Assembly: GCF_037996765.1 (NCBI RefSeq)
Contig: NZ_JBBNAD010000005.1
Coordinates: 900,001-964,000 of the forward strand
Source of the DNA: Bdellovibrio sp. GT3
GTDB lineage: Bacteria > Bdellovibrionota > Bdellovibrionia > Bdellovibrionales > Bdellovibrionaceae
Direction of reading: 5' to 3'
DNA length: 64,000 nucleotides
The position numbers were made by a program, and so were the translations under genes. Positions within the stretch are counted from its first letter, which is position 1. Each line of letters begins with the position of its first letter. The notes below the pieces were generated by a model that saw only the letters and a list, made by a program, of their open reading frames with translations, was not told the DNA's origin and ran no database searches. Positions 26,063-35,220 of the stretch are shown one piece after another.

Positions 26063-27163
26063 ATGAAAAAATTTTTGATGATCGCAGCTACTCTTGCAGC
26101 TAGCTCCGCATTCGCAGGCGTAAAATTGGAAGTACGTTCCGATTACGTTAACACAGCAGACTACTCAGCGGCAGATGGCGCTAACGTAGCGGGTAAATCT
26201 CTATTTACACCAAACGTAGCACGTCTTTACTTGAACGGTAACGTAGGTGAGGCAGTTGTTGAATCTGCTTGGAACCTTCGTGCATTCTCACCAGTTCTAG
26301 TTGGTGCAGACCTTTACAAAGTTATGACTGTAGATCAATTCGTTGATCATCTTTGGGCTGGTAAAGCTATGGGTCAATTCATGTTCAAAGCTGGTAAGCT
26401 TGAAGTGAACACTGGTGGTTTTGAGCGTCAAAAAAACCTTCACGGTGATACTTACCTAGTTTCTTTGGCTAACAACGGTGCTGGCGGTAACGTTTCTGCA
26501 GCTACTGCAGACGCAGCTTTGATCGCTAACCCAGAGAACTCTTCTGGTATCTCTGCTGCATACAGCATCGCTGAAAACCATAAATTGGAAGCGCAAGTAA
26601 CTAACCAAACAAATTCAGTAACTGTTGATGGTGGTGTTGCTTCTACAGACAAACGCCACAACATGGGCTTGAACTACCTTGGTTCTTTCATGGATAAAAT
26701 GTTGGTTCTTAACCTGAACTACACTTCTGGCGCTGGCGATGTTACTGGTACTGGTCACGCTCAAGAATTCATGGCTGCTTCACTTCGTGTTGCTCCAATG
26801 GCTGACTTGACGATCGATCTTGAGTACTTCGGTAACAAAGACAAAGCGACTACTGCAACTACAACTGCTGAAAACAAAACGAACTCTACTATCATTGAAG
26901 CTCGTTACAACATGAACGGTTGGGTTCCAGTTCTTAAGTACGAAATGTCTGAAAACAAAGCTGATGGCGCTGCTTCTAATAACAGCTTCAAACGCGATGC
27001 TTTCGCAGTTGCTCTTGAGTACGTACCTAAAGCTGACGAAGCTTTCCGTTACCACGTAGCATACTCTTCTTCAAAAGATAAAGACTACGGTGTTGCTACT
27101 GGCGACTCTAAAAAAGACATGATCGTAGTTGGTTTCAAATACACTGGCGACATGGCTAAGTAA
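26063..27163 (+). CDS. Outer-membrane porin-like protein, probably highly expressed
   Basis: The start is ATG 26063 (MKKFLMIAATL) with AAAGGA seven bases upstream; the signal peptide ends AFA. 366 residues of beta-barrel-like sequence with a C-terminal strand closing the barrel (KKDMIVVGFKYTG). Codon choice is biased toward GCT, GGT, AAC, CTT and TCT more than in its neighbours, which suggests a very abundant protein. It is similar in layout to the porin at 41.6-42.7 kb. It likely sets general outer-membrane permeability. Confidence 0.85.
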   Translation: MKKFLMIAATLAASSAFAGVKLEVRSDYVNTADYSAADGANVAGKSLFTPNVARLYLNGNVGEAVVESAWNLRAFSPVLVGADLYKVMTVDQFVDHLWAGKAMGQFMFKAGKLEVNTGGFERQKNLHGDTYLVSLANNGAGGNVSAATADAALIANPENSSGISAAYSIAENHKLEAQVTNQTNSVTVDGGVASTDKRHNMGLNYLGSFMDKMLVLNLNYTSGAGDVTGTGHAQEFMAASLRVAPMADLTIDLEYFGNKDKATTATTTAENKTNSTIIEARYNMNGWVPVLKYEMSENKADGAASNNSFKRDAFAVALEYVPKADEAFRYHVAYSSSKDKDYGVATGDSKKDMIVVGFKYTGDMAK

Positions 27164-27188
27164 TTTGATTCTCACAAGCTGAGATCAT

Positions 27189-27219
27189 AAAAAAAGCCCA
27201 GGGCTACCTGGGCTTTTTT
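27189..27219. terminator. Bidirectional terminator
   Basis: A-run, GCCCAGG-GCTA-CCTGGGC, T-run. It lies between the porin on the plus strand and the small exported protein on the minus strand. Confidence 0.9.
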
Positions 27220-27242
27220 GCGTTTACAGATCGGAAAAAGAT

Positions 27243-27650
27243 CTATTTAGCAGATTGAATGCTGACTTCAAGGATGCGAGAAACCTCATCAGCGAACTTT
27301 TTATCGAACTTCTTGGTCAAAACAGCCAAGTCCGCTTCTGCAGCAAAGATAGCCTGACCACGGCTGACGATCTCTTTACCCACGCGAACTTCGTCAAGCT
27401 CAGAACCGTGTTCTTTAAGAGTAGTGATTTGATCACGAATTTTATCCAACGCTTTAACGCGAAGCATATCTTCTTCTGCGGCTTCGGTTTTACCGAAAGC
27501 AATTTCATTCATAGTGTCTTCAAAAGCCATGTTTTCCTCAGCAGCGGACCATTTTCCTTCGGCCATTTCCAAATCGGCAGAGGTTGCCATCGCTTTCACG
27601 GAACCCAAAACCATAACGATAGCCATCACAAGCATTACTCTCTTTTTCAT
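27243..27650 (-). CDS. Small exported helical protein, function unknown
   Basis: 135 residues with a signal peptide (residues 1-22, ending AMA) and GGGAG before the ATG. The mature part is charged, Glu/Lys-rich and predicted almost entirely helical, probably a short coiled coil (RVKALDKIRDQITTLKEHG). There are no Cys and no recognised family. It is likely periplasmic. It is convergent with the porin and shares its terminator. Confidence 0.7.
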   Translation of the reverse strand: MKKRVMLVMAIVMVLGSVKAMATSADLEMAEGKWSAAEENMAFEDTMNEIAFGKTEAAEEDMLRVKALDKIRDQITTLKEHGSELDEVRVGKEIVSRGQAIFAAEADLAVLTKKFDKKFADEVSRILEVSIQSAK

Positions 27651-27747
27651 AAATTCTCCCTTTAGGCGTATAAACCCACTGTTATAGTTGCTAGAGCCGT
27701 GCCTATACGGGAAGAAATACGGTGAATTTGAAGCGGCAGAGAATAGA

Positions 27748-27770
27748 CAGGAGCCATTTTCTGGCTCCTG
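27748..27770 (-). terminator. Hairpin after the chemotaxis receptor gene
   Basis: CAGGAGCCA-TTTTC-TGGCTCCTG is a perfect 9-bp stem, 65 nt beyond the stop. The U-tract is poor, so its efficiency as a terminator is uncertain. Confidence 0.5.
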
Positions 27771-27835
27771 ATAGAGTGGACTTGTCTCATTTTGAGATTA
27801 AGTTAAGTGCTTATTTTAAATGATAAATCTTGTGA

Positions 27836-29326
27836 CTAGCTCACTTGACGTAGGCTTTCAGAGTGTCGAGTTCTGATGGTCAAGCTGCTCTCTGATTTAG
27901 TGGAACTGCCTTTGATTGCAGTAACGAGAGTCTGAATCACGTGAGCCAATGACTCCGCCTGAGCAGCCAGTTCTTCGGATGAAGCAGCAGCTTCTTCTGA
28001 GGAGGCTGCATTGATCTGAGTTGTTTGATCCAATTGATTCAAAGCCTTGGAGATTTGCGTAACCCCATTGGATTGTTCTGTACTTGCAGAGGCAATTTCC
28101 TGATTTATTTCGGAAACTTTTTTAACCGCAATCAGGATTTCAGCAAGAACATCGGCACTTCGGTCAGCCTGAGTATTACTCTGGCTGATGCGATCCACAC
28201 TTGAGCGAATCAGGTCGCCGATATCTTTGGCGGCAGTTGCGCTTCGTTGTGATAAGGCGCGAACGGCTTCAGCAACCACAGCAAAACCTTTACCTTGTTC
28301 TCCCGCTCTTGCCGCCTCTACAGCTGCGTTTAGGGCCAGCAGGTTGGTTTGAAAGGCAATATCGTCAATGACGTTGATGATCTCAGACATTTTCTTCGAA
28401 TCGGCTGCGATTCGAGTCATGGAATCAGATAGAGACTTCATCTCTGCTTCACCACGTCTAGCCAGGTCGCTGGTGTCTCCGGAAAATTTGGCAGCAGAAT
28501 CCGCGTTGACTGAGTTTTGCTTGATCATAGAGGAAAGCTCTTCGATTGTGGCAACAGACTCCTCAAGGGAGGCAGCCTGCTCCGTTGTTGATTGGGAAAG
28601 TTCTGTGGCGGCAGTTGCAATCTGTCCTGATGCACCTGACACCTCCTTAGAGGCAGTGGAGAGGCTGTCTATAACCGCATTGATGGATCTACTCAGGCCC
28701 GCCAAGATCAAGCCACCAACTATACTTCCCAGAAGAATGGCACTGAGGCTGACCAAAATCATAACCAAGCGTGCCTCTTTATAGCTTTCCTCCATTTTTT
28801 CAACTTCGTGTTGCATCTGGCCTTCGTTGCGATCCACAGTGGAATCAATTATTTTTTCCCCGGAATGGCGTAGAGCTTTATTTTCAGTAACACTGATTTT
28901 TTCGGCATGATCCGCGTTGCCCGCTTGAACGTGATTGCGGATTGATTGGATGTTCGTCCACCAAGTTTCATAGATCTGTTTGAATTTACCCAGCTCCTCC
29001 TGCCCAGCGGGTGTGGAGATAGCATGAAGCTGATCCATGGCTTCCTCCATCTGGTCATGACGCTGTTTCATCAATGTGTCTACTGTAGAGCGGCCGTGAT
29101 CGTCGTTGGACAGGATGTAGTTCTTTTCGTTGATCAATTGAATATAGAAAAGTGAGCGGATGTCCTTGACCATTGATACACGAGCGCTTTTTTCGCGCAC
29201 AAGAATCTCAATAACATCATTCATCTTTTGCAGGTTGATTAGACCGATTGTAGCGATTGCTATGGATGAACCTGCCAACAGGGACATCACCAGGATCATC
29301 TTAAAATTCAAGCTTCTATTTTTCAC
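27836..29326 (-). CDS. Methyl-accepting chemotaxis protein
   Basis: The chosen start is GTG 29326 with GAGG five bases upstream; TTG 29368 has none. One membrane helix (~8-30) is followed by a four-helix-bundle periplasmic sensor (~31-180), a second membrane helix (~185-207) and a cytoplasmic signalling domain. The conserved hairpin tip is clear (DIAFQTNLLALNAAVEAARA, ~315-335), as are the flanking Gln/Glu/Ser-rich methylation helices. No C-terminal CheR-binding pentapeptide is seen. It senses a periplasmic ligand and controls CheA, and thereby swimming. Confidence 0.95.
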   Translation of the reverse strand: MKNRSLNFKMILVMSLLAGSSIAIATIGLINLQKMNDVIEILVREKSARVSMVKDIRSLFYIQLINEKNYILSNDDHGRSTVDTLMKQRHDQMEEAMDQLHAISTPAGQEELGKFKQIYETWWTNIQSIRNHVQAGNADHAEKISVTENKALRHSGEKIIDSTVDRNEGQMQHEVEKMEESYKEARLVMILVSLSAILLGSIVGGLILAGLSRSINAVIDSLSTASKEVSGASGQIATAATELSQSTTEQAASLEESVATIEELSSMIKQNSVNADSAAKFSGDTSDLARRGEAEMKSLSDSMTRIAADSKKMSEIINVIDDIAFQTNLLALNAAVEAARAGEQGKGFAVVAEAVRALSQRSATAAKDIGDLIRSSVDRISQSNTQADRSADVLAEILIAVKKVSEINQEIASASTEQSNGVTQISKALNQLDQTTQINAASSEEAAASSEELAAQAESLAHVIQTLVTAIKGSSTKSESSLTIRTRHSESLRQVS

Positions 29327-29406
29327 CGAAACCTCATCAATTTTGTGTTTATTCGGTTTCAAGAGCAAAAACTTTATTAAGACGTGGAAATAATGCGGTT
29401 GGATTT

Positions 29407-29424
29407 CATCAAGATTTCTTGATG
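29407..29424. promoter_or_regulatory. Perfect palindrome upstream of the chemotaxis receptor gene
   Basis: CATCAAGA-TT-TCTTGATG: 8-bp arms, 2-bp spacer, ~80 nt before the GTG start. It could be an operator for a dimeric regulator. No T-run follows on either strand, so a terminator is less likely. Confidence 0.35.
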
Positions 29425-29474
29425 TCGAAGGGTCTATTTTGGTGTGAAATGCTGATTAATAAATGTGAAACGAA

Positions 29475-29497
29475 AAGGCCACGATTTCCGTGGCCTT
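29475..29497 (-). terminator. Terminator of the importer/nuclease operon
   Basis: AAGGCCACG-ATTTC-CGTGGCCTT is a 9-bp stem. On the minus strand it is followed by TTCGTTT. It lies 11 nt after the S1/P1 nuclease stop. Confidence 0.7.
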
Positions 29498-29507
29498 CGA
29501 GGTGTTC

Positions 29508-30581
29508 CTATTTTTTTTCAGTTTTGCTGTCCGCTGGAATTGCGTAGTAGTCCGGCATCACGAAGTCCGGTGTGAATGGATACTTATAAGACTTATATGC
29601 CCCAATCTTAGGTCTGCCTGCTTTGGCGTAAGCATCATCCCATAAGTTCGCAAGCAACAGGGCTCCGCGGGCCATATCGGTGACGACAACGGGTTTCATT
29701 TTTTTGAAGGCAACACTTGCAGGTTTTCTTTCCGCACGAGTTTTGATTTCCATTCCGTGTTCTTTTTTAAGAACAGAAGGTTTTGTTACCGGATCCATCT
29801 TAAGAATTTTTGGAATCTCTGTATTTGAAATGATTGATAGAGCTTTCATCTTGTCGACGACCGTTGCTGGCTTCAAGAACGAAGGGTTCTTCATGGCACG
29901 AGCTTCTTTCAGGACCAACCAGTCAAGATCGCCATCGAATTCACCAACAACCGCATCTTCATAGTACGCGTGAATTCCACCATGTCCTGCCGCCCAGCCA
30001 TCATAGTCAGCTGTCGTATGGAAAGGCTGGGAGATGTCGCCCACAAAGTGGCCCATCAATCCCATATCCACAATCATTTGGTATGCCAGCTTGTTGTAAG
30101 GAAGATTTTCGTCCTGCTCTTCTTTGAAGTTTGCTGGAGGTTTTGCCGCCGCAAAGTCTTTGTTTAAAGCAGCGATGCGATTTACGAACTGATCCGCTCT
30201 CCACCATGCAGAACCGAATTCCGTTGGAATGTCCTTGATGGTTGTGCCGTCATTTTTGAATTTGTTTTCTTTCCCGGTGTATTCAGTAATAATTTTTTTA
30301 TAGTCTGAAGGGATGTCAGCCACTTTAAGACCGATGACTTCGATATCGATAAAGTGTGCGGGATTTCCATGCTTGTTGGCTTCGCCACCCAGGCTCTTCC
30401 AATAAAAGTCAGGAATGTTGCACAGATGACCCATCATTTGCGGTTTGTTGCGAAGATATTCTTTCAATCCTTCGTCTTTAACCAAGAAGACAGCAGCACG
30501 GCAGATAGCATCGTGGCCGCGGCCTCCCCAGGCAAATGCTGTGGATGATAACAAGAGCAATGGCAGGACAAGCTTCAACAT
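29508..30581 (-). CDS. S1/P1-type nuclease, exported
   Basis: The signal peptide ends AFA directly before WGGRGH. In this family the mature N-terminal Trp is itself a zinc ligand. The other zinc-site motifs are visible: HFIDIE, then MGHFVGDISQPFHTTADYDG and the HGGIHAYYED block. Such enzymes cut single-stranded DNA and RNA to 5'-nucleotides and often remove 3'-phosphates. The gene lies 15 nt after the second permease gene with AAGGAG before its ATG, so it belongs to the nucleoside-importer operon. It would supply nucleotides in the periplasm or outside the cell. Confidence 0.9.
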   Translation of the reverse strand: MLKLVLPLLLLSSTAFAWGGRGHDAICRAAVFLVKDEGLKEYLRNKPQMMGHLCNIPDFYWKSLGGEANKHGNPAHFIDIEVIGLKVADIPSDYKKIITEYTGKENKFKNDGTTIKDIPTEFGSAWWRADQFVNRIAALNKDFAAAKPPANFKEEQDENLPYNKLAYQMIVDMGLMGHFVGDISQPFHTTADYDGWAAGHGGIHAYYEDAVVGEFDGDLDWLVLKEARAMKNPSFLKPATVVDKMKALSIISNTEIPKILKMDPVTKPSVLKKEHGMEIKTRAERKPASVAFKKMKPVVVTDMARGALLLANLWDDAYAKAGRPKIGAYKSYKYPFTPDFVMPDYYAIPADSKTEKK

Positions 30582-30596
30582 GATGACTCCTTATTA

Positions 30597-31472
30597 TTAA
30601 AGTTCGCGGCCCAGGGCCTTCGGAGAGCGACTGGCTCCCATAAATCCCGCAAGCGCAACGATAGTAACGATATATGGTAAAATTTGAATGAACTGAACGG
30701 GGATGGCAACTCCACCAACATGAACGCCCTGCAGGCGAATTTGAATGGCATCAGCGAAGGCAAACAACAAGCACGCAAAGAAGGCCGGCAATGGTTTCCA
30801 TTTACCGAAAATCAACGCCGCCAGAGCCATAAATCCGCGACCACCAGACATCATCGGAGAGTAGGCCGATGCCAGGAATAAAGACAGACTCGCGCCACCC
30901 CAAGCAGCAAAGGCGCCGCTTAACGCAACCGCAGCCCAACGAACTTTGCGCACGCTGACCCCGGCGGCCATCAATGCATCCGGATTTTCACCGGCAAAAA
31001 GCAACCACAGGCCTGAGCGCGTTTTCTTAAGCCAGAATGCAAGTGCCGCAACCAGAAGGAAGGCCATCACCAAAGGCTCATAATTGAAGCGGTCATCAAC
31101 CGGAAGCGGAGGCGTGGATCCGGTGGAATTAAAAAGGATTTTAGTGGCAAATGGAATCACACCCATCACCAAAAGATTGAAGGCCATACCTGTAACGATT
31201 TGATCGGCTTTCAATTCAATCACGAACAAGGCATAGAGTGCGCCGATAATCAGACCGGCAATCATGGCGGCTCCCCAGCCCAACCAAGCAGAAGAACTGG
31301 AGGTAGCAACGACGGACCCCGTAAAGGCGCCGATCAACATGAAACTTTCAAGCGCAACGTTCACAACTCCGGAGCGTTCGCTCATCATGCCACCCATAGA
31401 GGCAAAGATCAGTGGTGTCGCCAGACGAAGAGTGGCCAACAGCAGGGCAAAGATCATGAAAAATGTTTCCAT
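30597..31472 (-). CDS. Nucleoside ABC transporter permease (NupQ/YufQ-like)
   Basis: The start is ATG 31472, which shares one base with the upstream permease stop (TAATG). A longer in-frame start at 31511 lies inside that gene. 291 residues, about eight hydrophobic helices, with the BPD_transp_2 signature region (MMSERSGVVNVALESFMLIGAF). It forms a heterodimeric channel with the adjacent permease. Family members import nucleosides using a BMP-type binding protein. Confidence 0.92.
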   Translation of the reverse strand: METFFMIFALLLATLRLATPLIFASMGGMMSERSGVVNVALESFMLIGAFTGSVVATSSSSAWLGWGAAMIAGLIIGALYALFVIELKADQIVTGMAFNLLVMGVIPFATKILFNSTGSTPPLPVDDRFNYEPLVMAFLLVAALAFWLKKTRSGLWLLFAGENPDALMAAGVSVRKVRWAAVALSGAFAAWGGASLSLFLASAYSPMMSGGRGFMALAALIFGKWKPLPAFFACLLFAFADAIQIRLQGVHVGGVAIPVQFIQILPYIVTIVALAGFMGASRSPKALGREL

Positions 31473-32503
31473 TAGTCCTTCTTCCTTTGGCGGCGAACGC
31501 GGTATTCCCAATAGGCGCTGGCTGCGACACCCAATATGATAAATGCCTGGATGATGCGCGAGAAGTCGCGGGTGATTGTGGAAGTTTCAAGATCCAGGTC
31601 AGAGGCTCCCTTGTGAAGGGCGCCCATCAAAAAGCCGGCTGCGATCACACCAATGGGATTGTTAGCGGCAAGTAAAGCCACGGCGATTCCAATAAATCCA
31701 TAATCAGGAGAAAAGCCCACACGGTACTGACCTGCGCTGCCGATAACTTCAGAAAGTGCGACAAATCCAGCACAGGCTCCGGCCAGTGCCATAGCGATAA
31801 TTTGCATGCGCTTTGCCGAAATACCCGAACGTTGTGCTGCTTCGGGATTTGAGCCCACCGCCCGCAACTCGAAGCCCCACGTGGTTTTCCAGAGAAAAAT
31901 CCACATCAAAACTGCCAAAATAATCGCAACCACCAAAGAGGCGTTGGCGGGGGTGTCAGGGAAAAGTCGAGCTACCAAATCATAGTCTTTAAACAAGTAA
32001 TTTGAAGAGACCATGGCCGTTTCAGGATTTTGGGAGTTCGGATTTGGAATCACTTTCAGAGCGAACCAGCTGGCAAGACCTGCAGCAATAAAGTTCATCA
32101 TGATTGTGATGATGACCTCGTGGGAACCGCGCAATGCTTTTAGGATACCAACGACCCAACCCCAAAAAGCACCTACTGCCAAGGCGCCCAGGAAGGCGAC
32201 CAGTGGAGCGACAGGAAATGGAACGTTAGGAAAGAAAACACCGATAGCGGCAGCCGTGACGGCAGCCATGGTCAGCTGTCCTTCAGCACCGATATTAAAC
32301 ATCCCGGCGTGAAATCCGATAGCCACAGAAAGTCCGCAGAAAATCATCGGAGTCGCGTAAGACAAAGTCATACCAAAATCGTACATGGATCCAAAGGCAC
32401 TCTTCATGAGGATCATGAAAATATTAAATGGATTTTCCCCGGCAAGCAGGGTCAAAAGCAAGGCGGTAACAAGTCCAATTAAAAATCCCAGAATGCGTTT
32501 CAA
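31472..32503 (-). CDS. Nucleoside ABC transporter permease (NupP/YufP-like)
   Basis: 343 residues with eight to ten membrane segments and the family block GFHAGMFNIGAEGQLTMAA. Its start overlaps the ATPase stop by 4 nt (ATGA), and its stop overlaps the next permease start. It pairs with the second permease. The extended N-terminal half is typical of the YufP type. Confidence 0.92.
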   Translation of the reverse strand: MKRILGFLIGLVTALLLTLLAGENPFNIFMILMKSAFGSMYDFGMTLSYATPMIFCGLSVAIGFHAGMFNIGAEGQLTMAAVTAAAIGVFFPNVPFPVAPLVAFLGALAVGAFWGWVVGILKALRGSHEVIITIMMNFIAAGLASWFALKVIPNPNSQNPETAMVSSNYLFKDYDLVARLFPDTPANASLVVAIILAVLMWIFLWKTTWGFELRAVGSNPEAAQRSGISAKRMQIIAMALAGACAGFVALSEVIGSAGQYRVGFSPDYGFIGIAVALLAANNPIGVIAAGFLMGALHKGASDLDLETSTITRDFSRIIQAFIILGVAASAYWEYRVRRQRKKD

Positions 32504-33975
32504 TGCCCACCTCCCATTGCAGCTCCGATTTTGATTTCATCAAATTCATTGCGCGGGAATTCCGCAATCAGGCGACCTTTGTATAAAACTAAAATACGAT
32601 CAGAAAGAGCCATTAATTCATCCAACTCGGAAGAAATCAGAAGGACGCCCGCACCGGCATCACGTGCCGCACGGATTTCATTATGAATAAATTCAATTGC
32701 ACCAATATCCACGCCCCGCGTGGGTTGTGCGGCAATGACGGCTTGTGGTTGCTGCAGGAGCGCGCGGGCCACAACCAGCTTTTGTTGGTTTCCACCAGAG
32801 AAACGGGAAAATTCCAGATTCTCGTTGCGGGGACGAACATCATATTGCTCCATAGCCAAACGAGTGGCTTGAATGATGTCCTTCATTTTTAAAAAGACAC
32901 CATGGGCGAATTTGGCGGTTCGCTGTTGACCCAAAAGATAGTTTTCAAAGGCAGGTCTGGTCGGCAAAACTCCAAAACGGAGGCGATCCTCCGGGAAAGA
33001 TCCAACCTTGCCGTGGACTTGAACCTGACCCGAAATGTGTTTTTTTGAAAAGGCATGATGATCCAACAAAGCGCGAATCATGATATCTTGTCCATTGCCT
33101 TCAACGCCGGCAATGCCAACCACTTCGCGAGTATGAACCGTCAGATTCATGTTCTCCACTTTATGATTGCCCAATTGGGCGGATAGATTTTTTATTTCAA
33201 TGACCGGCTTGGGATCAATCGAAGTGCCGCGCTCAACCGGATTTTGCAGTCGGCGGCCTACCATCATTTCCGCAAGATCAGCGATGGAGGTTTCAGCTGT
33301 TTTACGGCTGCCAATGACTTTACCAGCGCGAAAGACCGTCACTTCATCAGTAATGGCCATCACTTCCTTAAGTTTGTGTGTGATAATAAGAATAGTTTTG
33401 CCCTCAGCCTTTAGCTGGCGCAGATTCTTGAAGAAATCCTGCACCTCTTGCGGAGTCAAAACTGCTGTTGGTTCATCCAGAATCAGAATTTCTGAATCCT
33501 GCGAAAGAATTTTTAGAATTTCCACGCGCTGTTGGGCGCCTACGGAAAGTTCCTCGACTGTAGCATTCAAATCAACGTCAAAGCCATAACGGGCAGCAAC
33601 GTCATTGAGTTTCTTTAATTGTTCCACACGCGGAAGCAATGAAAACGGCCCGCCATCTTGTTGCAGTAAAATATTGTCCAAAGCCGTCAGTGGTTCCGCC
33701 AGCATGAAGTGCTGGTGAACCATTCCGATCTTGGCTTTCATGGCATCAATGGAGGAGTGGAAGTGTTGGGTGGTGCCATGAACCAGAAACTCCCCATCAG
33801 TGGGAGTGTAAAGACCAAAAAGGATTTTCATGGCAGTGGATTTGCCGGCGCCGTTTTCGCCCACGATCCCGTGGATCGTGCCTGCTGTTACTTTGAAGGA
33901 GATATCTGCATTGGCGACACAGTCGCCGAATATTTTAGAGACACCTCGAAATTCAACAGCAGGGACTTGATTCAT
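32500..33975 (-). CDS. Nucleoside ABC transporter ATPase, duplicated (NupO/YufO-like)
   Basis: 491 residues carrying two ABC domains. The first has Walker A GENGAGKST (~38-46), LSVGAQQRVEI and Walker B ILILDEPTAVL. The second has the altered Walker A usual for this family (GVEGNGQD) but a full signature FSGGNQQKLVVARAL. It drives import through the two permeases. It lies 5 nt after the binding-protein gene. Confidence 0.94.
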   Translation of the reverse strand: MNQVPAVEFRGVSKIFGDCVANADISFKVTAGTIHGIVGENGAGKSTAMKILFGLYTPTDGEFLVHGTTQHFHSSIDAMKAKIGMVHQHFMLAEPLTALDNILLQQDGGPFSLLPRVEQLKKLNDVAARYGFDVDLNATVEELSVGAQQRVEILKILSQDSEILILDEPTAVLTPQEVQDFFKNLRQLKAEGKTILIITHKLKEVMAITDEVTVFRAGKVIGSRKTAETSIADLAEMMVGRRLQNPVERGTSIDPKPVIEIKNLSAQLGNHKVENMNLTVHTREVVGIAGVEGNGQDIMIRALLDHHAFSKKHISGQVQVHGKVGSFPEDRLRFGVLPTRPAFENYLLGQQRTAKFAHGVFLKMKDIIQATRLAMEQYDVRPRNENLEFSRFSGGNQQKLVVARALLQQPQAVIAAQPTRGVDIGAIEFIHNEIRAARDAGAGVLLISSELDELMALSDRILVLYKGRLIAEFPRNEFDEIKIGAAMGGGH

Positions 33976-33980
33976 GGCGT

Positions 33981-34958
33981 TTACTTCTTCTTATAGTAAT
34001 CTGGAACTTGAATCTGGCCGGCGATGATTTTCTTTTTGATATCGTCGACTTTCTTTTTCATTTCCGGAGTTATCAGTTTTTCGTTGTACTTATCCAGGGT
34101 GTAATCCACGCCGGAGTTTTTCAATCCAAAGCGGGCTATTTCCCCTTTGAACTTACCATCCTTTGTTTCCTTGATGGTTTCATATACAGCTACATCAACT
34201 GCTTTCATCATGGAAGTCAGGATTGTGCCAGGTTTCATCCAATTTTGGTTGGAGTCGACACCGATCGCGAATTTCTTCTTTTCTTCCGCAGCGTCAAATA
34301 CTCCAGTGTTGGAAGCGCCTGCTGCGACAAAGATCACATCGACACCTTTGCCATATTGAGCGAGTGCCAGCTCTTTTGATTTGGCCGGATTGTTCCAGGC
34401 CTCGCCAGTAACGCCGACATAGTTCTCGGAGATTTTGATTTTTGGATTGATGAATTTTGCACCAGCGTCGTAACCCATCGCAAAGCGGCGGATCAGCGGA
34501 ATATCCATGCCGCCGACGAAACCAACAGAGCCGGATTTGGAAGCCATTGCTGCCAATGCACCAACCAGGAAGGATCCTTCGTGTTCTTCAAACATCAAAG
34601 AGCGAACGTTTGCGGCAGTGACTTCGCCGTCAACGATGGCGAATTTAATTTTGGGAAATTGTGCGGAAACTTTTTTAACAGCATCAGTTTGTGCAAAACC
34701 AACACCGATAATCAGATCATAGTTTTTGCGAGCAAAGTTGCGGTGAAGATTTTCAATTGCGTTGGTGTCAGTTGCCTCAACGTATTTCAATTCAATCTTC
34801 AAATCTTTTTCGGCTTTGGTTGCGCCCATGTAGGCAGCGGAGTTGAAGGACTTGTCGTCTTTTCCACCTTTATCAAGGACTAGACCGACTTTAATGTTCG
34901 CGAATGCAGTGGTGCTGATTGACAGAAGAAGCAGCGTAACGAAAAACTTTTTTGTCAT
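33981..34958 (-). CDS. BMP-family nucleoside-binding protein of ABC importer
   Basis: 325 residues with a signal peptide ending AFA and no lipobox Cys, so it is soluble periplasmic; many relatives are lipoproteins. The mature start IKVGLVLDKGGKDDKSFN and the later FAIVDGE and GVDSNQNWMKPG are typical of the Bmp/Med family of purine nucleoside-binding proteins. First gene of a five-gene operon with the ATPase, two permeases and the S1/P1 nuclease. A GGA precedes the ATG. Confidence 0.92.
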   Translation of the reverse strand: MTKKFFVTLLLLSISTTAFANIKVGLVLDKGGKDDKSFNSAAYMGATKAEKDLKIELKYVEATDTNAIENLHRNFARKNYDLIIGVGFAQTDAVKKVSAQFPKIKFAIVDGEVTAANVRSLMFEEHEGSFLVGALAAMASKSGSVGFVGGMDIPLIRRFAMGYDAGAKFINPKIKISENYVGVTGEAWNNPAKSKELALAQYGKGVDVIFVAAGASNTGVFDAAEEKKKFAIGVDSNQNWMKPGTILTSMMKAVDVAVYETIKETKDGKFKGEIARFGLKNSGVDYTLDKYNEKLITPEMKKKVDDIKKKIIAGQIQVPDYYKKK

Positions 34959-35162
34959 TTGATGATTCCTTCACACGCGCATAATTTCATGCGACTGCGC
35001 ATTTAATAAGCGTTTGATTTCACAAATTTTTTAAGATTTTTTGTCGGGCTGAAAGTACGAGGCCGTAGAGTGTGAGTCAAGGCAAATCATTTCAATTACC
35101 TAATGGTCAACTCTTACAAGTCGGTTATGTCATAATTTCAATTAGGCTCTTGTTTTATACCA

Positions 35163-35180
35163 GTTTAGGATGGCCTAAAC
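35163..35180. promoter_or_regulatory. Perfect inverted repeat upstream of the Crp/Fnr gene
   Basis: GTTTAGG-ATGG-CCTAAAC: 7-bp arms separated by 4 bp, ending 40 nt before the ATG. The geometry is that of Crp/Fnr family sites, so autoregulation is plausible, though the half-site is not the standard TTGAT or TGTGA. Confidence 0.45.
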
Positions 35181-35220
35181 GTTAACAAACAACTCAGAAA
35201 AAGCACGGAGGACTAAGAGC

